Shown: piece by piece, positions 36,493 through 46,057 of the stretch
Numbering within the stretch: the stretch's first letter is position 1
Layout of the letters: every line of letters begins with the position of its first letter
Source: Shewanella electrica
Lineage (GTDB): Bacteria; Pseudomonadota; Gammaproteobacteria; Enterobacterales; Shewanellaceae
Assembly: GCF_022321485.1 (NCBI RefSeq)
Contig: NZ_JAKOGG010000003.1
Span: forward strand, 186,001-250,000
Direction: 5' to 3'
DNA length: 64,000 bases
The notes under the pieces: generated by a model
Seen by the model: the letters and a program-made list of their open reading frames with translations, nothing else
Databases searched by the model: none
Told to the model about the DNA's origin: nothing
Made by a program: the position numbers and the translations under genes

Positions 36493-36523
36493 AAAAAAGA
36501 GCAAGCCTAGGCTTGCTCTTTTA
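36493..36523. terminator. Bidirectional rho-independent terminator after deaD
   Basis: A perfect inverted repeat of 14-base arms (36495-36522, centre TA) starts with a run of A and ends with TTTT, shortly after the deaD stop codon. Confidence 0.9.
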
Positions 36524-36548
36524 CTTATGCTTTTAGCCGTTGCTTTGA

Positions 36549-36646
36549 ACTTACAACTTATCGCTTACAGCTTACCGCTCGAGCTACGAGCTACGGGTTT
36601 CTAGCTACCTGTCTCGCTTCTCGCAACTCGCAACTCGCATCTCCCC
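36549..36646. repeat. Degenerate heptanucleotide array
   Basis: Fourteen 7-base units follow in phase: ACTTACA, ACTTATC, GCTTACA, GCTTACC, GCTCGAG, CTACGAG, CTACGGG, TTTCTAG, CTACCTG, TCTCGCT, TCTCGCA, ACTCGCA, ACTCGCA, TCTCCCC. Neighbouring units are alike and drift slowly. It is related in kind to the array at 46058-46148 and lies between deaD and the end of poxB. Confidence 0.7.
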
Positions 36647-38371
36647 CTATCTAAACCAATTCGTTTTACTCAGTTCCACCAGCTCATCGCCACGGCCATT
36701 GATAATGGCTTTCATCATGTACAAGCTAAAGCCTTTGGCGTGTTCAAACTTGATTTGCGGCGGCATCGCCAACTCTTGTTTAGCGGTATCCACTTCAATC
36801 ACTACCGGGCCGGGATGGTCAAACGCTTCGCAAATCGCGCCTTCCAACCGTTCTGGTTTGCTGACATGAATGCCATGTAAACCACAGGCTTTAGCAATCT
36901 CGGCAAAGCTTGGGTTATCCAAATCAGTATCGCTAGAGAGATAGCCAGAAGCCTTCATCTCCATCGCCACAAAACCAAGTGAGCGGTTGTTAAACACCAC
37001 GATTTTCAACGGCAGATCTAACTGCCGGAGCGACAGCAAATCCCCCATCAGCATAGAAAAACCACCATCGCCACACATGGCTACCACTTGGCGGTTACGA
37101 TCAACTGCCTGTGCGCCCATCGCTTGTGATAACGCATTAGCCATCGAGCCGTGGTTAAACGAGCCAATCAAACGGCGTTTACCGTTCATTTGCAGATAAC
37201 GCGCTGCCCACACGGTGGGGGTGCCCACATCGCAGGTAAACACCGCATCATCGGCCGCTTTTTCACTGATAAGCCGCGCCAAGTATTGTGGGTGAATCAA
37301 GTTATGGCTGGTTTTGCCATTGGCCAGATCATCAAGATCTTTGCGCGCTTCATGATAGTTCTTCAAACATTGATCGAGGTGAGCACGCGAGCGACCATCG
37401 TTGATCTGCGGCACCAGTTCATCCAAAGTGGCGCAGATATCACCCAGCACGCCGTAATCAATCTGCACATGGCGGCCCAACGCCGCAGGATTATTATCGA
37501 CCTGTAAGATCTTGGCTTTTTCAGGATAGAACGCGCGATACGGAAAGCTGGTGCCGAGTAGCAGTACGGTATCGGCTTGGCCCATCGCATGATAACCAGA
37601 GGCAAAACCAATCAACCCCGTCATACCCACATCGTACGGGTTATCGTACTCAACGTACTCCTTACCGCGCAGTGCATGCACAATCGGCGCTTGCAGTTTA
37701 GCCGCTAGCGCGACCACTTGATCATGGGCGTTAGCACAGCCAGCACCACACAGAATGGTCACCTTGCTACTGCTATTAAGCTCGTGCGCTAAGGTTTCAA
37801 TATCCGCCGCCGCAGGTGTGTAAATTGCAGGGGCGGGCAGGCTCCATTTAGGTTTTACGCCTTCTGGCATCGCTTTTAGGGCCACATCGCCCGGCAGCAC
37901 AATCACCGCCACATCACGGTGTAAAATCGCTTGGCGCATCGCGGTTTCGAGCATGTAGGGCATCTGCTCAGGGTTAGACAGCAGCTCACAGAACACGCTG
38001 CATTCTTTGAATAGCTCTTGCGGATGGGTTTCTTGGAAATAGTTAGTGCCGATTTCGGCAGAGGGAATGTGGGCAGCAATGGCAAGCACTGGCACGCGGT
38101 TGCGGTGACAATCAAATAAGCCATTGATTAAGTGCATGTTACCTGGACCGCAGGAACCAGCACATACCGACAAACCTCCTGAGATTTGCGCATCTGCACC
38201 AGCGGCAAATACTGCGGCTTCTTCATGACGAGTGCCCATCCATTCGATGGTGCCGAGTTTACGTAGGCTATCACTGATGCCGTTGAGCGAGTCACCAGTG
38301 ACTCCCCACATCCGTTTAACACCAGCTTGCGCCAGGGTTTCTGCAATAAAGTGTGCAACGCTCTGACTCAT
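36647..38371 (-). CDS. poxB: Pyruvate dehydrogenase (quinone), PoxB-like
   Basis: The 574-residue flavoprotein oxidises pyruvate to acetate and CO2, passing electrons to ubiquinone at the inner membrane face. It belongs to the ThDP family: the catalytic Glu in [11 protein letters not shown], a ThDP/Mg motif [20 protein letters not shown], and FAD-binding middle domain. The C-terminus ([24 protein letters not shown] in part) matches the lipid-binding tail of E. coli PoxB (572 residues), so it should be peripheral at the membrane. ATG 38371 has GGAG upstream. A site like CRP/FNR (38491-38504) may control it. Acetolactate synthase relatives lack the C-terminal tail. Confidence 0.93.
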   Translation of the reverse strand: MSQSVAHFIAETLAQAGVKRMWGVTGDSLNGISDSLRKLGTIEWMGTRHEEAAVFAAGADAQISGGLSVCAGSCGPGNMHLINGLFDCHRNRVPVLAIAAHIPSAEIGTNYFQETHPQELFKECSVFCELLSNPEQMPYMLETAMRQAILHRDVAVIVLPGDVALKAMPEGVKPKWSLPAPAIYTPAAADIETLAHELNSSSKVTILCGAGCANAHDQVVALAAKLQAPIVHALRGKEYVEYDNPYDVGMTGLIGFASGYHAMGQADTVLLLGTSFPYRAFYPEKAKILQVDNNPAALGRHVQIDYGVLGDICATLDELVPQINDGRSRAHLDQCLKNYHEARKDLDDLANGKTSHNLIHPQYLARLISEKAADDAVFTCDVGTPTVWAARYLQMNGKRRLIGSFNHGSMANALSQAMGAQAVDRNRQVVAMCGDGGFSMLMGDLLSLRQLDLPLKIVVFNNRSLGFVAMEMKASGYLSSDTDLDNPSFAEIAKACGLHGIHVSKPERLEGAICEAFDHPGPVVIEVDTAKQELAMPPQIKFEHAKGFSLYMMKAIINGRGDELVELSKTNWFR

Positions 38372-38490
38372 ACAACATACTCCACTGTCTGAATCAGAAT
38401 ATTTAGTAATTTATGTGGCAATTAATAAATATGCTGATTGAAAAAATACCTTTTAAGCTAACAATACAAAGTATCCTCCGCTAAAAAATT

Positions 38491-38504
38491 GTGATCAATA
38501 TCAA
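38491..38504. promoter_or_regulatory. CRP/FNR-like site upstream of poxB
   Basis: TGTGATCAATATCAAA (from 38490) fits the CRP half-site pair TGTGA-N6-TCACA with one mismatch. Read on the other strand, TTGATATTGATCAC fits the FNR pair TTGAT-N4-ATCAA, also with one mismatch. It is about 120 bases before the poxB start codon; the distance and protein bound need testing. Confidence 0.45.
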
Positions 38505-38564
38505 ACTTAGACCTAAGTTAGGCGATGTTCTTCTAAAATCGGCCGGATAGATGCCATTAGGGAA

Positions 38565-38592
38565 TAAAAAAGGCCATTCCCATGAATGGCCT
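38565..38592 (-). terminator. Rho-independent terminator of the YitT-like gene
   Basis: Nine-base arms (38571-38579 and 38584-38592) with a four-base loop are followed on the minus strand by TTTTTATT. It lies 45 bases after the gene's stop codon. Confidence 0.8.
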
Positions 38593-38636
38593 GCATAACT
38601 TTTTGGCATGAACGGCGTTAACCACCGCTCGACAGC

Positions 38637-39290
38637 TTAGGCAGTGTAACGCCCTGGCTTATGGTAGAAGGTCAGCACAATATTGGTGATCACTGCCCCA
38701 AGTACCGACAATGCCAATAACCACGGTGAGATAATGAAGAACGACGCCACCACAATGGCCGAGTCGAGCAACATCTGAATATTGCCGGCACGGATGTTGA
38801 AACGGTCTTGCATGTACAACGCAAAGATATTGAAACCGCCGAGGCTAGCTTTGTGGCGGAACAGGATCAGCAAACCACTGCCAAGTAACAACGCGCCCAT
38901 CACCGCAGCGTAGATGACATTGATATAGTCAAAATGCAGCACTAAGCCGAGTGCATCGGTCATCGCGCCCACGGCCACAATACAGATAAAAGTTTTGACG
39001 GTGAAATCTTTGCCCATGCGAGCCCACGCCAACCAAAAGAACGGTAGATTGAGCAGCACAAACAGCGTACCAAAGCTCAAATGACTCAAATGCGTCAACA
39101 GCAACGCCGCTCCCGCAGTGCCGCCGGTGAGCAAACCCGCTTGACGCAGAAAGAACACGCCTAGCGATACGAAGCAGCAGCCGACAAACAAACCGGTTAC
39201 GTCTTCAACAACCGAATGCCCTACTGTTTTTGTTATTGTTTTATCACGCTTCACTGAATGGTCAGCCTTTATCGATTGTTCAGCCTTCAT
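38637..39290 (-). CDS. YitT-family integral membrane protein
   Basis: The 217-residue protein has five or six membrane segments (about 30-50, 55-80, 85-105, 108-130, 140-160, 175-195) after a short charged N-terminus with repeats of K(A/R)(E/D). The phrase LRQAGLLTGGTAGAALLL and SLGGFNIFALYMQDRFNI belong to the YitT/YczE type of membrane protein (DUF161-like, N-terminal part). Its role is unknown; transport has been proposed for relatives. It is followed by its own terminator. A 10-base inverted repeat (39310-39319 and 39344-39353) lies just upstream in its leader. Confidence 0.8.
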   Translation of the reverse strand: MKAEQSIKADHSVKRDKTITKTVGHSVVEDVTGLFVGCCFVSLGVFFLRQAGLLTGGTAGAALLLTHLSHLSFGTLFVLLNLPFFWLAWARMGKDFTVKTFICIVAVGAMTDALGLVLHFDYINVIYAAVMGALLLGSGLLILFRHKASLGGFNIFALYMQDRFNIRAGNIQMLLDSAIVVASFFIISPWLLALSVLGAVITNIVLTFYHKPGRYTA

Positions 39291-39751
39291 AGCAAGGTAC
39301 CTAAGATAAATTTAATGGGGGGTCGTTATTTTTTTGTTTTTCACCCATTAAATGCGCCATCAGGCATATATTAGTCAATCAAGTATCGATAAATAACTGC
39401 GCCAGCCACTGCGGCAGACTGGAATGATTCATGGACAGTCTTGGCACATGCCAACTACGCCTTTGGTCGTATCTCAGAAAAAGTTCAATCAACATGCACG
39501 GTTGCGCAACATTGTTCACATTATGTTCACCCCTTTGTACCATGTAAACTTGTTGTTACACCCTGCCATAGTCGTATTCAAATGGTGCGTGCACTGGAGT
39601 TTTAAGCCCGCTGCGAAAAACCACCATCTTGCCGCACATAAAAATTAACCTTTAAGAAACATTTCTGTCATTTCCCTTGCGCACAATCTTGCCCAGGCCG
39701 AAGCAGCTGCCATCGGCTCCACCCTACAGGAATAATAACGCGAGGAAAGCA
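39291..39751. other. Intergenic region between YitT-like gene and alkaline phosphatase operon
   Basis: 461 bases serve two divergent genes. I see the 10-base inverted repeat at 39310-39353, two direct copies of TGTTCAC 11 bases apart (39513-39519 and 39524-39530), and one CTGTCAT, a Pho-box half site, at 39665-39671. A full Pho box was not found. The open frame at 39424-39648 is doubtful. Confidence 0.4.
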
Positions 39752-41275
39752 ATGAAAACCCTACCCCACGTACAGGCCGCGATAGCAACGGCTATTGCCG
39801 CAGCGTTTGTCTGCCATAGCGCCAATGCCGCAGTGTTACCTGAATCACAAAGCCAAAGTAGCTGGTATACCGCTGGCGCAGAGGCGGTAGCCGCCAAGGT
39901 CGCCACCGCCCGTAATAGCGGTACTGCCAAAAACGTGATCTTGTTCGTTGGTGATGGCATGGGGGTTTCCACCCTGACCGCAGCGCGCATTTTTCAAGGG
40001 CAAGCCGCTGGCAACACCGGTGAAGAAAACCGTTTAAGCTTTGAAAATTTCCCTTATAGCGCCTTATCCAAAACTTACTCAGTTAACCAGCAAACGCCTG
40101 ACTCAGCGCCAACCATGACCGCCATGGTCACCGGCGTGAAAACCGAAGATGGCATGTTGTCAGTATCAGCCGATGCGATTCGCGGTAACTGTTTATCCAG
40201 CCAAGGCCACGAGCTGAAAACCGCGCTGGAATACGCCGAGGAAGCCGGTAAATCGACCGGCATTATCTCTACCGCTCGGTTAACTCACGCCACGCCAGCC
40301 GCCACTTATGCGCACACACCTGAGCGTAACTGGGAAGCTGACAGCGACATGCCCGCCGAAGCACTTGCCAACGGTTGCCATGACATTGCGTATCAAATGG
40401 TAATGGAAGCCCCTGGCGATGGTCTGGAAGTAGCACTTGGCGGTGGCCGTGGTTACTTCTTACCAAATACCGTCGTGGATGGTGAAGGCCGCAATGGTCG
40501 CCGCGCCGACGGCAAAGATCTCACCTCCGCATGGACGACCAACTACAGCAACGCCGCGTATGTGTGGAACAAAGCCGAGTTTGATGCGGTAGATACCGCC
40601 AGTGTTGATCACTTGCTCGGTCTGTTTGAAAGCTCGCATATGCAGTACGAAGCTGACCGCGCTGATGACGTGGGTGGCGAGCCATCACTGGCCGAGATGA
40701 CCAACAAAGCCATCGACCTGTTAGCCAAAAACGATAAAGGTTATTTCCTGATGGTCGAAGCGGGCCGTATCGACCACGCCCACCACGCCGGTAACGCCGC
40801 ACGCGCCCTGCAAGATACCGTGGCGCTCTCTGATGCGGTGCAAGCAGCGATGGACAAGGTGGATATGAGCAACACGCTGATCATTGTTACCGCCGACCAC
40901 AGCCACACCTTTACTATCGCCGGTTATCCAGCACGTGGTAACCCGATTCTAGGGTTAGTCCACGCGCCTGACGATGAACAGATCGACACCAATCCGACCC
41001 TCGCTGCTGATGGACTGCCATACACCACGCTGGGTTACACCAACGGCCCCGGCGCCAAAACCGGCGCCCGCGAAGATCTTAGTGCCATCGATACCACCGA
41101 AGTGAATTTCCTGCAGCAGGCGCAAGTGCCACTCAGCAGTGAAACCCACGCGGCTGAAGATGTGGCGATTTATGCCGCCGGTCCGGGTGCGTATCTGTTC
41201 CAAGGTTCTGTTGAGCAGAACGTGATCTTCCATGTGATTAACCAAGCTGCCGCACTGGGCGCGACTAAGTACTAA
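39752..41275 (+). CDS. Alkaline phosphatase, secreted
   Basis: The 507-residue protein has a signal peptide (about 1-26, ending SANA). The PhoA fold follows: metal site VILFVGDGMG (Asp68), the phosphorylated serine in PDSAPTMTA (Ser118), the metal ligands in EAGRIDHAHHAGNAARA and VTADHSH, and a C-terminal His in SSETHAAEDVAIYA. It releases phosphate from esters in the periplasm or outside. ATG 39752 has GAGGAAAG upstream; a frame extension to 39677 is unlikely. It is first of three genes, with a similar phosphatase 19 bases later, which suggests tandem duplication. Confidence 0.92.
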   Translation: MKTLPHVQAAIATAIAAAFVCHSANAAVLPESQSQSSWYTAGAEAVAAKVATARNSGTAKNVILFVGDGMGVSTLTAARIFQGQAAGNTGEENRLSFENFPYSALSKTYSVNQQTPDSAPTMTAMVTGVKTEDGMLSVSADAIRGNCLSSQGHELKTALEYAEEAGKSTGIISTARLTHATPAATYAHTPERNWEADSDMPAEALANGCHDIAYQMVMEAPGDGLEVALGGGRGYFLPNTVVDGEGRNGRRADGKDLTSAWTTNYSNAAYVWNKAEFDAVDTASVDHLLGLFESSHMQYEADRADDVGGEPSLAEMTNKAIDLLAKNDKGYFLMVEAGRIDHAHHAGNAARALQDTVALSDAVQAAMDKVDMSNTLIIVTADHSHTFTIAGYPARGNPILGLVHAPDDEQIDTNPTLAADGLPYTTLGYTNGPGAKTGAREDLSAIDTTEVNFLQQAQVPLSSETHAAEDVAIYAAGPGAYLFQGSVEQNVIFHVINQAAALGATKY

Positions 41276-41294
41276 TTTAGAAAGGATGCCAATA

Positions 41295-42908
41295 ATGAAA
41301 CTGAATGCAATTGTACTGGCGATGACCACCGCCCTTGCGGCGCTAGCGCTCACCGGTTGTGGTGATGATGGTGATACTGGCGCGGCCGGTCCCGCTGGAC
41401 AAGATGGTAGCACCGGTGAAAATGGCCGTGATTACACCGCCGTTAACCAATGGTTTGTCGAAGGCCAAGCCACTGTGAGCCAAGCCAGCCAACGCAGCGT
41501 CAGCGACCCTGCTGGCAAAGCGAAGAACGTGATCCTGTTTGTGGGTGACGGCATGGGTATCTCTACCCTCACCGCCGCACGCATCTATCAAGGGCAACAG
41601 CAAGGCCATAGCGGTGAAGAAAACCGCCTCAGCTTTGAAACCTTTCCCTACTCTGGTTTAGTGAAAACTTATTCCGCCAACCAACAAACGCCGGACTCAG
41701 CCCCGACCATGACGGCGATTGTCACTGGCGTAAAAACTAAAGACGGCATCATCGGCATTGATGACCAAGCGATTCGTGGTAACTGTGCCTCTGGCCAAAA
41801 CCAGTCGGTATTGTCGGCGCTGCAACTGGCAGAGCTTGCCGGTATGAGTACGGGTGTAGTGTCAACTGCACGCTTAACCCACGCCACGCCAGCAGCGACT
41901 TACGCTCATGCAGTAGAACGTAACTGGGAAGCTGACAGCAACATGCCACAGGCCGCGATTGATGCCGGTTGTACCGATATTGCCGCGCAATTGATCGACT
42001 TTCCTTACGGTGACGGCATTGAAGTCGCTTTAGGTGGCGGCCGCACCTACTTTATGGCAAACGGCACAACTGACCCAGAAAACGGCAGCAATGGTCGCCG
42101 TAACGATGGCCGCGATCTCACCAGTGAGTGGACTAGCAAATACAGCGACAGCGCCTACGTGTGGAACCGCGAGCAGTTCCTCGCGGTGGATACTCGTAAC
42201 GTGAAACATCTGCTGGGGTTGTTTGAAAACTCGCATATGCAGTATGAAGCCGACCGTCAAGATGATGTGGCGGGCGAGCCTTCGCTGGCAGAGATGACCA
42301 GCCGTGCGTTGGACATGCTCAAGCAGAACGACAAAGGCTATTTCCTGATGGTGGAAGCAGGTCGTATTGACCACGCCCACCACGCCGGTAACGCCGCTCG
42401 GGCATTGCAAGACACGGTAGCCTTGTCTGAAGCGGTGCGCGTCGCGATGGAAAAAGCTGATGACGACACGCTGATTCTGGTTACCGCCGACCACAGCCAC
42501 GTATTTACCATTGCTGGTTATCCGGTGCGTGGTAACCCGATCCTCGGCTTAGTGCGCGGTGTGGATGACAACGGTAGTGCCTCAACCACCTACAGCACCG
42601 ACAGCAACGGCATGCCGTACACCACCTTAGGTTATGCCAACGGCCCGGGCTTTGGTTTTGGTAACGACCCCATCAACAGCGACAGCTATCGCCCCGATCT
42701 CAACCTGTACAACGTCACTGACGTGAACTTCCGTCAAGAAGCCACCGTGCCGATGGACAGCGAAACTCACGCAGGTGAAGACGTGGCGGTATACGCTCGC
42801 GGCCCGGGTGCGCAGTTAGTCACCGGTTCAGTGGAGCAAAATATGCTGTTCCATGTGATGAACTATGCCGCCGATCTGGTCAATCGCGCCGAAGCGAACC
42901 AGCAGTAA
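41295..42908 (+). CDS. Alkaline phosphatase lipoprotein with collagen-like linker
   Basis: The 537-residue protein shares the phosphatase core of the previous gene (LFVGDGMGISTLTAA, DSAPTMTAIVTGVKT, EAGRIDHAHHAGN, VTADHSHVFT, SETHAGEDVAVYA). The N-terminus differs: a lipobox LTGC (Cys22) is followed by GDDGDTGAAGPAGQDGSTGE, a run of about seven Gly-X-Y triplets. The tether likely holds the enzyme off a membrane, perhaps the outer face. It differs from its neighbour also by an insertion near the C-terminus (FGFGNDPINSDSYRPDL). ATG 41295 follows AAGGATG; the ATG at 41286 is too near the ribosome site. Confidence 0.9.
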   Translation: MKLNAIVLAMTTALAALALTGCGDDGDTGAAGPAGQDGSTGENGRDYTAVNQWFVEGQATVSQASQRSVSDPAGKAKNVILFVGDGMGISTLTAARIYQGQQQGHSGEENRLSFETFPYSGLVKTYSANQQTPDSAPTMTAIVTGVKTKDGIIGIDDQAIRGNCASGQNQSVLSALQLAELAGMSTGVVSTARLTHATPAATYAHAVERNWEADSNMPQAAIDAGCTDIAAQLIDFPYGDGIEVALGGGRTYFMANGTTDPENGSNGRRNDGRDLTSEWTSKYSDSAYVWNREQFLAVDTRNVKHLLGLFENSHMQYEADRQDDVAGEPSLAEMTSRALDMLKQNDKGYFLMVEAGRIDHAHHAGNAARALQDTVALSEAVRVAMEKADDDTLILVTADHSHVFTIAGYPVRGNPILGLVRGVDDNGSASTTYSTDSNGMPYTTLGYANGPGFGFGNDPINSDSYRPDLNLYNVTDVNFRQEATVPMDSETHAGEDVAVYARGPGAQLVTGSVEQNMLFHVMNYAADLVNRAEANQQ

Positions 42909-42980
42909 TCCGCTGTCGCCGGTGTCAGCAAGGTGCGCGTACATCGCACCTTGCTCGACCACTCGTTTTAAGGAGGCTTT

Positions 42981-43694
42981 ATGCCACGTAACCTATTTTT
43001 AGTCGGCGCACTCGCGCTGTGGTGCGGTCACGCCAGTGCCGCTGATTTTTGCCCAACAGTGGCCGACAGCCAAAATTTCGGCCTGCAATATCAGTTGCAA
43101 GGTGCACAACAGGGCAACTTGCAACTGCTGCGCAGCCACGCGCAAACCGCTTACTACAACCCTGATAATGGCGTCGGCGAATGGTGGGACTTCAAGCAAG
43201 CTAGCCATCCCAACTTCTACCGTGTGTTTAGCCAGCAGCAACGCCGCATCGACTATTACACCGGCGATCTGCGCACGCTGAATATCCACGTGTCACAAAC
43301 CGAGATTGAAAGCTTTGCCGCTAACAACTTGCGCCAACAACTGACGTTAGTGGGTGATGGTGCATGTGCTGACAGCCAACGCTATCAAGGCGATTACCAA
43401 GGCGTGCATTATGAGTTGCTGTGGAGTAACAGCTTGCAGCTGCCGTTGTCACTCAGCACCCGCCGTAATGACCGCACTCAGCAATGGCAAGCCACTGCCG
43501 TGTTAAGTGGTGAACAAGTCACGCAGCAACTGCAACAATGGCAACAGTTTACCGATACGGATTACGCCGATATTGGTGACAACGAGACTGATCCGTTCCT
43601 CGCGCAGATGATCAACCAAGGCTTTGTCGAACACAGCGAACATGCGGTGTACAACAGCCAAGGCCAACCGCTACAGGGCGCGCATCAGCACTAA
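42981..43694 (+). CDS. Secreted protein of unknown function in the phosphatase operon
   Basis: The 237-residue protein has a signal peptide (about 1-21, ending ASA). The mature part holds VGEWWDFKQASHPNFYRVFSQQQRRIDYYTGDLRTL and a Gln-rich stretch (VTQQLQQWQQFTDTDYADIGDNE). Two cysteines (mature N-terminus and GDGACADS) may form a disulfide. I recognise no family. The strong AAGGAGG site and 72-base gap put it with the two phosphatases; a role in phosphate scavenging is only inferred by context. A terminator shared with the converging receptor gene follows. Confidence 0.75.
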   Translation: MPRNLFLVGALALWCGHASAADFCPTVADSQNFGLQYQLQGAQQGNLQLLRSHAQTAYYNPDNGVGEWWDFKQASHPNFYRVFSQQQRRIDYYTGDLRTLNIHVSQTEIESFAANNLRQQLTLVGDGACADSQRYQGDYQGVHYELLWSNSLQLPLSLSTRRNDRTQQWQATAVLSGEQVTQQLQQWQQFTDTDYADIGDNETDPFLAQMINQGFVEHSEHAVYNSQGQPLQGAHQH

Positions 43695-43703
43695 GCTAGA
43701 GAC

Positions 43704-43732
43704 AACAACGCCGAGCAATGCTCGGCGTTGTT
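43704..43732. terminator. Bidirectional rho-independent terminator
   Basis: Thirteen-base arms (43704-43716 and 43720-43732) with a three-base loop lie between two converging genes, ten bases after the upstream stop codon. A T pair follows each end. Confidence 0.85.
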
Positions 43733-43737
43733 AGCAC

Positions 43738-45837
43738 TTAGAACGCGTAAGACACCGAGGCATACACACGGCGGTGTTCGCCCGGATACAAGCCGGTGCG
43801 ATTCAACAAACCGCTGACGGCATATTCTTTATCGAACAAGTTTTTCACGTTCAACTGGAACTGCCACGCTTGCCACTGCGTTTGCCATGACAGGTCAAAC
43901 ACGGTGTACGGCTTAATCTTGCCGCCATCTTGGTCAAACTGCTCAGACACATAATCCGCGCCGAACGCGATAGACGAGTTAATCGCACTCAGATCATATC
44001 GGCTCCACAAACCAAACTGATGACGTGGCGCGTTAGCAAAACGGTCACCCACCGCACGGCTGATACCATCAACGGCGTCTTTCACCACAGTGTCGTTATA
44101 GGCGTAGTTAGCGTTGATCACTAAGTTATCGGTGACATCGCCCATCAGATCCACTTCAAAACCGCGCGCACGCACTTTACCTAACGCTTGCTGCTTGTCG
44201 GTATCGTTCGGATCTACCTGCAAAATGTTTTCCCGCACGATGTGGTAACCGGCAAAGTTAATATTAACTGCGTCGTCAAACCAGAAGGTACGTAAACCGA
44301 TCTCCGCTTGTTTGCTCTCTTCGGGATCAAATGGGCCACCGTTGGTTGCCAGTTGGGATGAAACCGTTTGTGGCGTAAAGCCGGTAGCCCAACTCAAGTA
44401 CGGATGGAAGTGCTCATTGATCTTGTAGGTACTGCCCAAACGGTAAGAGAAACCTTGGTCGTTAAACTTCTCTTCGGAGTCCGCCATGTGATCTTGTGCT
44501 TCATCATTAAACCCGTCGAGGCTGACGCTGCCCGTCACATCCCACGCTTCAGTGATACGCCATTGATCTTGCAGATAGACACCGTAGCGCAGCGCTTCGG
44601 TATTGTTATCACCGGCCAAACGCATGTTGTAGCTGTCTGGGTCGGTAACGCCATACTGCGGATCTTGATAACTGAGCCCCACCACGCCATCGGCTTTGCG
44701 GGCGCGCATGTAGATGAAGTCTTCTTGCTGACGCGACACATCGCCGCCCAACAGCACGGTATGGTCGCCCAGTTCCGCCACTAAGTTGAGCGCTACCGAG
44801 GTGGTTTGCGTGTGACGATCTTGGTCACGATATTCGCGATCGGCAAAGTCCGCTACGCCATCACCATCGGTATCAGTGGCGCTACGTGGTTCATGATATT
44901 TCTGCCGTTCGGTGTCTTCGAAGTAACGCACATTCATGCTGGCCGACAACCATGAGTTAAGGTTGTGCTCCAAGCTCAGTTGAAACACGTCGGCATCGAG
45001 ATCCAAAAAGTCCGACTTCTCGTTGAAGTTGAAATCACGATCGGTGAGGAAATTACCGTTCATATCCGCTGGCAACCCACGCAGACGCTCGCCGCCGTTG
45101 TGTTGCATCACGTTGGTATATTGCAGCGTAATCGAGGTGTCTTGACCGAGATCAAAGGCATAACCTAAGTCGATGGTGCGGTTACGTTTATCGGTATTTA
45201 CGCGGTAAGGATTTTCATGATCTTGGTAGATGCCCACGCGATAACGCTGGTTATCGTAATCAAGCAACGGCCCCGATAGCTCGACGCTACCGCTGACAAA
45301 GTCATCGGAACCAGTCGCCAATTTCACTTTGTTGTTACGTTGATAGGACGGTTTTTTGGTGACGTAGTTGATCAAACCACCCGGATCACCGGCGCCATAC
45401 AAGGCACCGCTTGGGCCTTTTAGCACTTGCACTTGTTCGATGTTAAACAGCTGCGGCGTAGACACATCACCGTAAGGATCGCCACGCACGCCATCATAGC
45501 GCACATCATTTTGGCGGAAACCGCGAAAGGTTACTGAGGCATAGTTGTACTGGCTCACACCACTGATGGAACGGTACAGCTCGGTCACTTCGGTGGCAGC
45601 TTGGTCTTCAATCAGCGACAGCGGCAATATCTGCACCGCTTGTGGCGTGCGTTCTATCGGCGTATTGGTCTTCATCGCTAACGAACCATCATTCACCCGA
45701 TAGAGTGATTGCGCACGGCCAGACACGGTAATACGTTCAATATCACTGGTGTTGCTTGCTTGTTCTTCCGCCAGCGATTCTGCACCATAAAGTGCGCTAA
45801 ATACCGCCAAGGTCAGCGGTAATACAGCAGCTTTCAT
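43738..45837 (-). CDS. TonB-dependent siderophore receptor
   Basis: The 699-residue protein has a signal peptide (about 1-23), a TonB-box-like ERITVSGRAQS, and a plug with TPQAVQILPLSLIEDQAATE, GFRQNDVRYDGVRG and VQVLKGPSGALYGAGDPGGLINYVTKKP. That text is the hallmark of ferric-siderophore receptors (FhuE/FpvA class). The 22-strand barrel ends in phenylalanine (YASVSYAF). A Fur box stands just upstream, so it should be made when iron is scarce. The siderophore type (hydroxamate, citrate, catechol) cannot be told. No siderophore biosynthesis gene is near. Confidence 0.93.
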   Translation of the reverse strand: MKAAVLPLTLAVFSALYGAESLAEEQASNTSDIERITVSGRAQSLYRVNDGSLAMKTNTPIERTPQAVQILPLSLIEDQAATEVTELYRSISGVSQYNYASVTFRGFRQNDVRYDGVRGDPYGDVSTPQLFNIEQVQVLKGPSGALYGAGDPGGLINYVTKKPSYQRNNKVKLATGSDDFVSGSVELSGPLLDYDNQRYRVGIYQDHENPYRVNTDKRNRTIDLGYAFDLGQDTSITLQYTNVMQHNGGERLRGLPADMNGNFLTDRDFNFNEKSDFLDLDADVFQLSLEHNLNSWLSASMNVRYFEDTERQKYHEPRSATDTDGDGVADFADREYRDQDRHTQTTSVALNLVAELGDHTVLLGGDVSRQQEDFIYMRARKADGVVGLSYQDPQYGVTDPDSYNMRLAGDNNTEALRYGVYLQDQWRITEAWDVTGSVSLDGFNDEAQDHMADSEEKFNDQGFSYRLGSTYKINEHFHPYLSWATGFTPQTVSSQLATNGGPFDPEESKQAEIGLRTFWFDDAVNINFAGYHIVRENILQVDPNDTDKQQALGKVRARGFEVDLMGDVTDNLVINANYAYNDTVVKDAVDGISRAVGDRFANAPRHQFGLWSRYDLSAINSSIAFGADYVSEQFDQDGGKIKPYTVFDLSWQTQWQAWQFQLNVKNLFDKEYAVSGLLNRTGLYPGEHRRVYASVSYAF

Positions 45838-45877
45838 CAGTAAACCTTTAGAGGTTGCTAAAATTGACGCGAGTGTA

Positions 45878-45896
45878 AATGATAGTAATTATCATT
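45878..45896. promoter_or_regulatory. Fur box of the siderophore receptor
   Basis: TGATAGTAATTATCA (45880-45894) fits the 7-1-7 Fur motif TGATAAT-N-ATTATCA with one mismatch, within a longer palindrome AATGATAGTAATTATCATT. It is about 40 bases before the receptor start codon, over the expected promoter. Confidence 0.85.
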
Positions 45897-46057
45897 ACAA
45901 TGGAAAAATATTTAAGTAACTGATGAGCAAAGTGAGGGGTGTTTATCTTTAGTGTTTTACTTTTTTCAAATAAAACGCGTTATGAACGAGGCGCGGCCTG
46001 CGACGCCGAATCAACTAAGCAAGCAGCAAAAAAGTCAGCCCTAACAATAACGCCAAC

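Noticed and set aside
39424-39648. 74-codon frame upstream of the alkaline phosphatase
   Set aside because: No ribosome site, unusual composition and within a divergent promoter region.
39560-39751. Pho box before the phosphatase operon
   Set aside because: Only one CTGTCAT is present (39665-39671); the partner repeat 11 bases away does not match.
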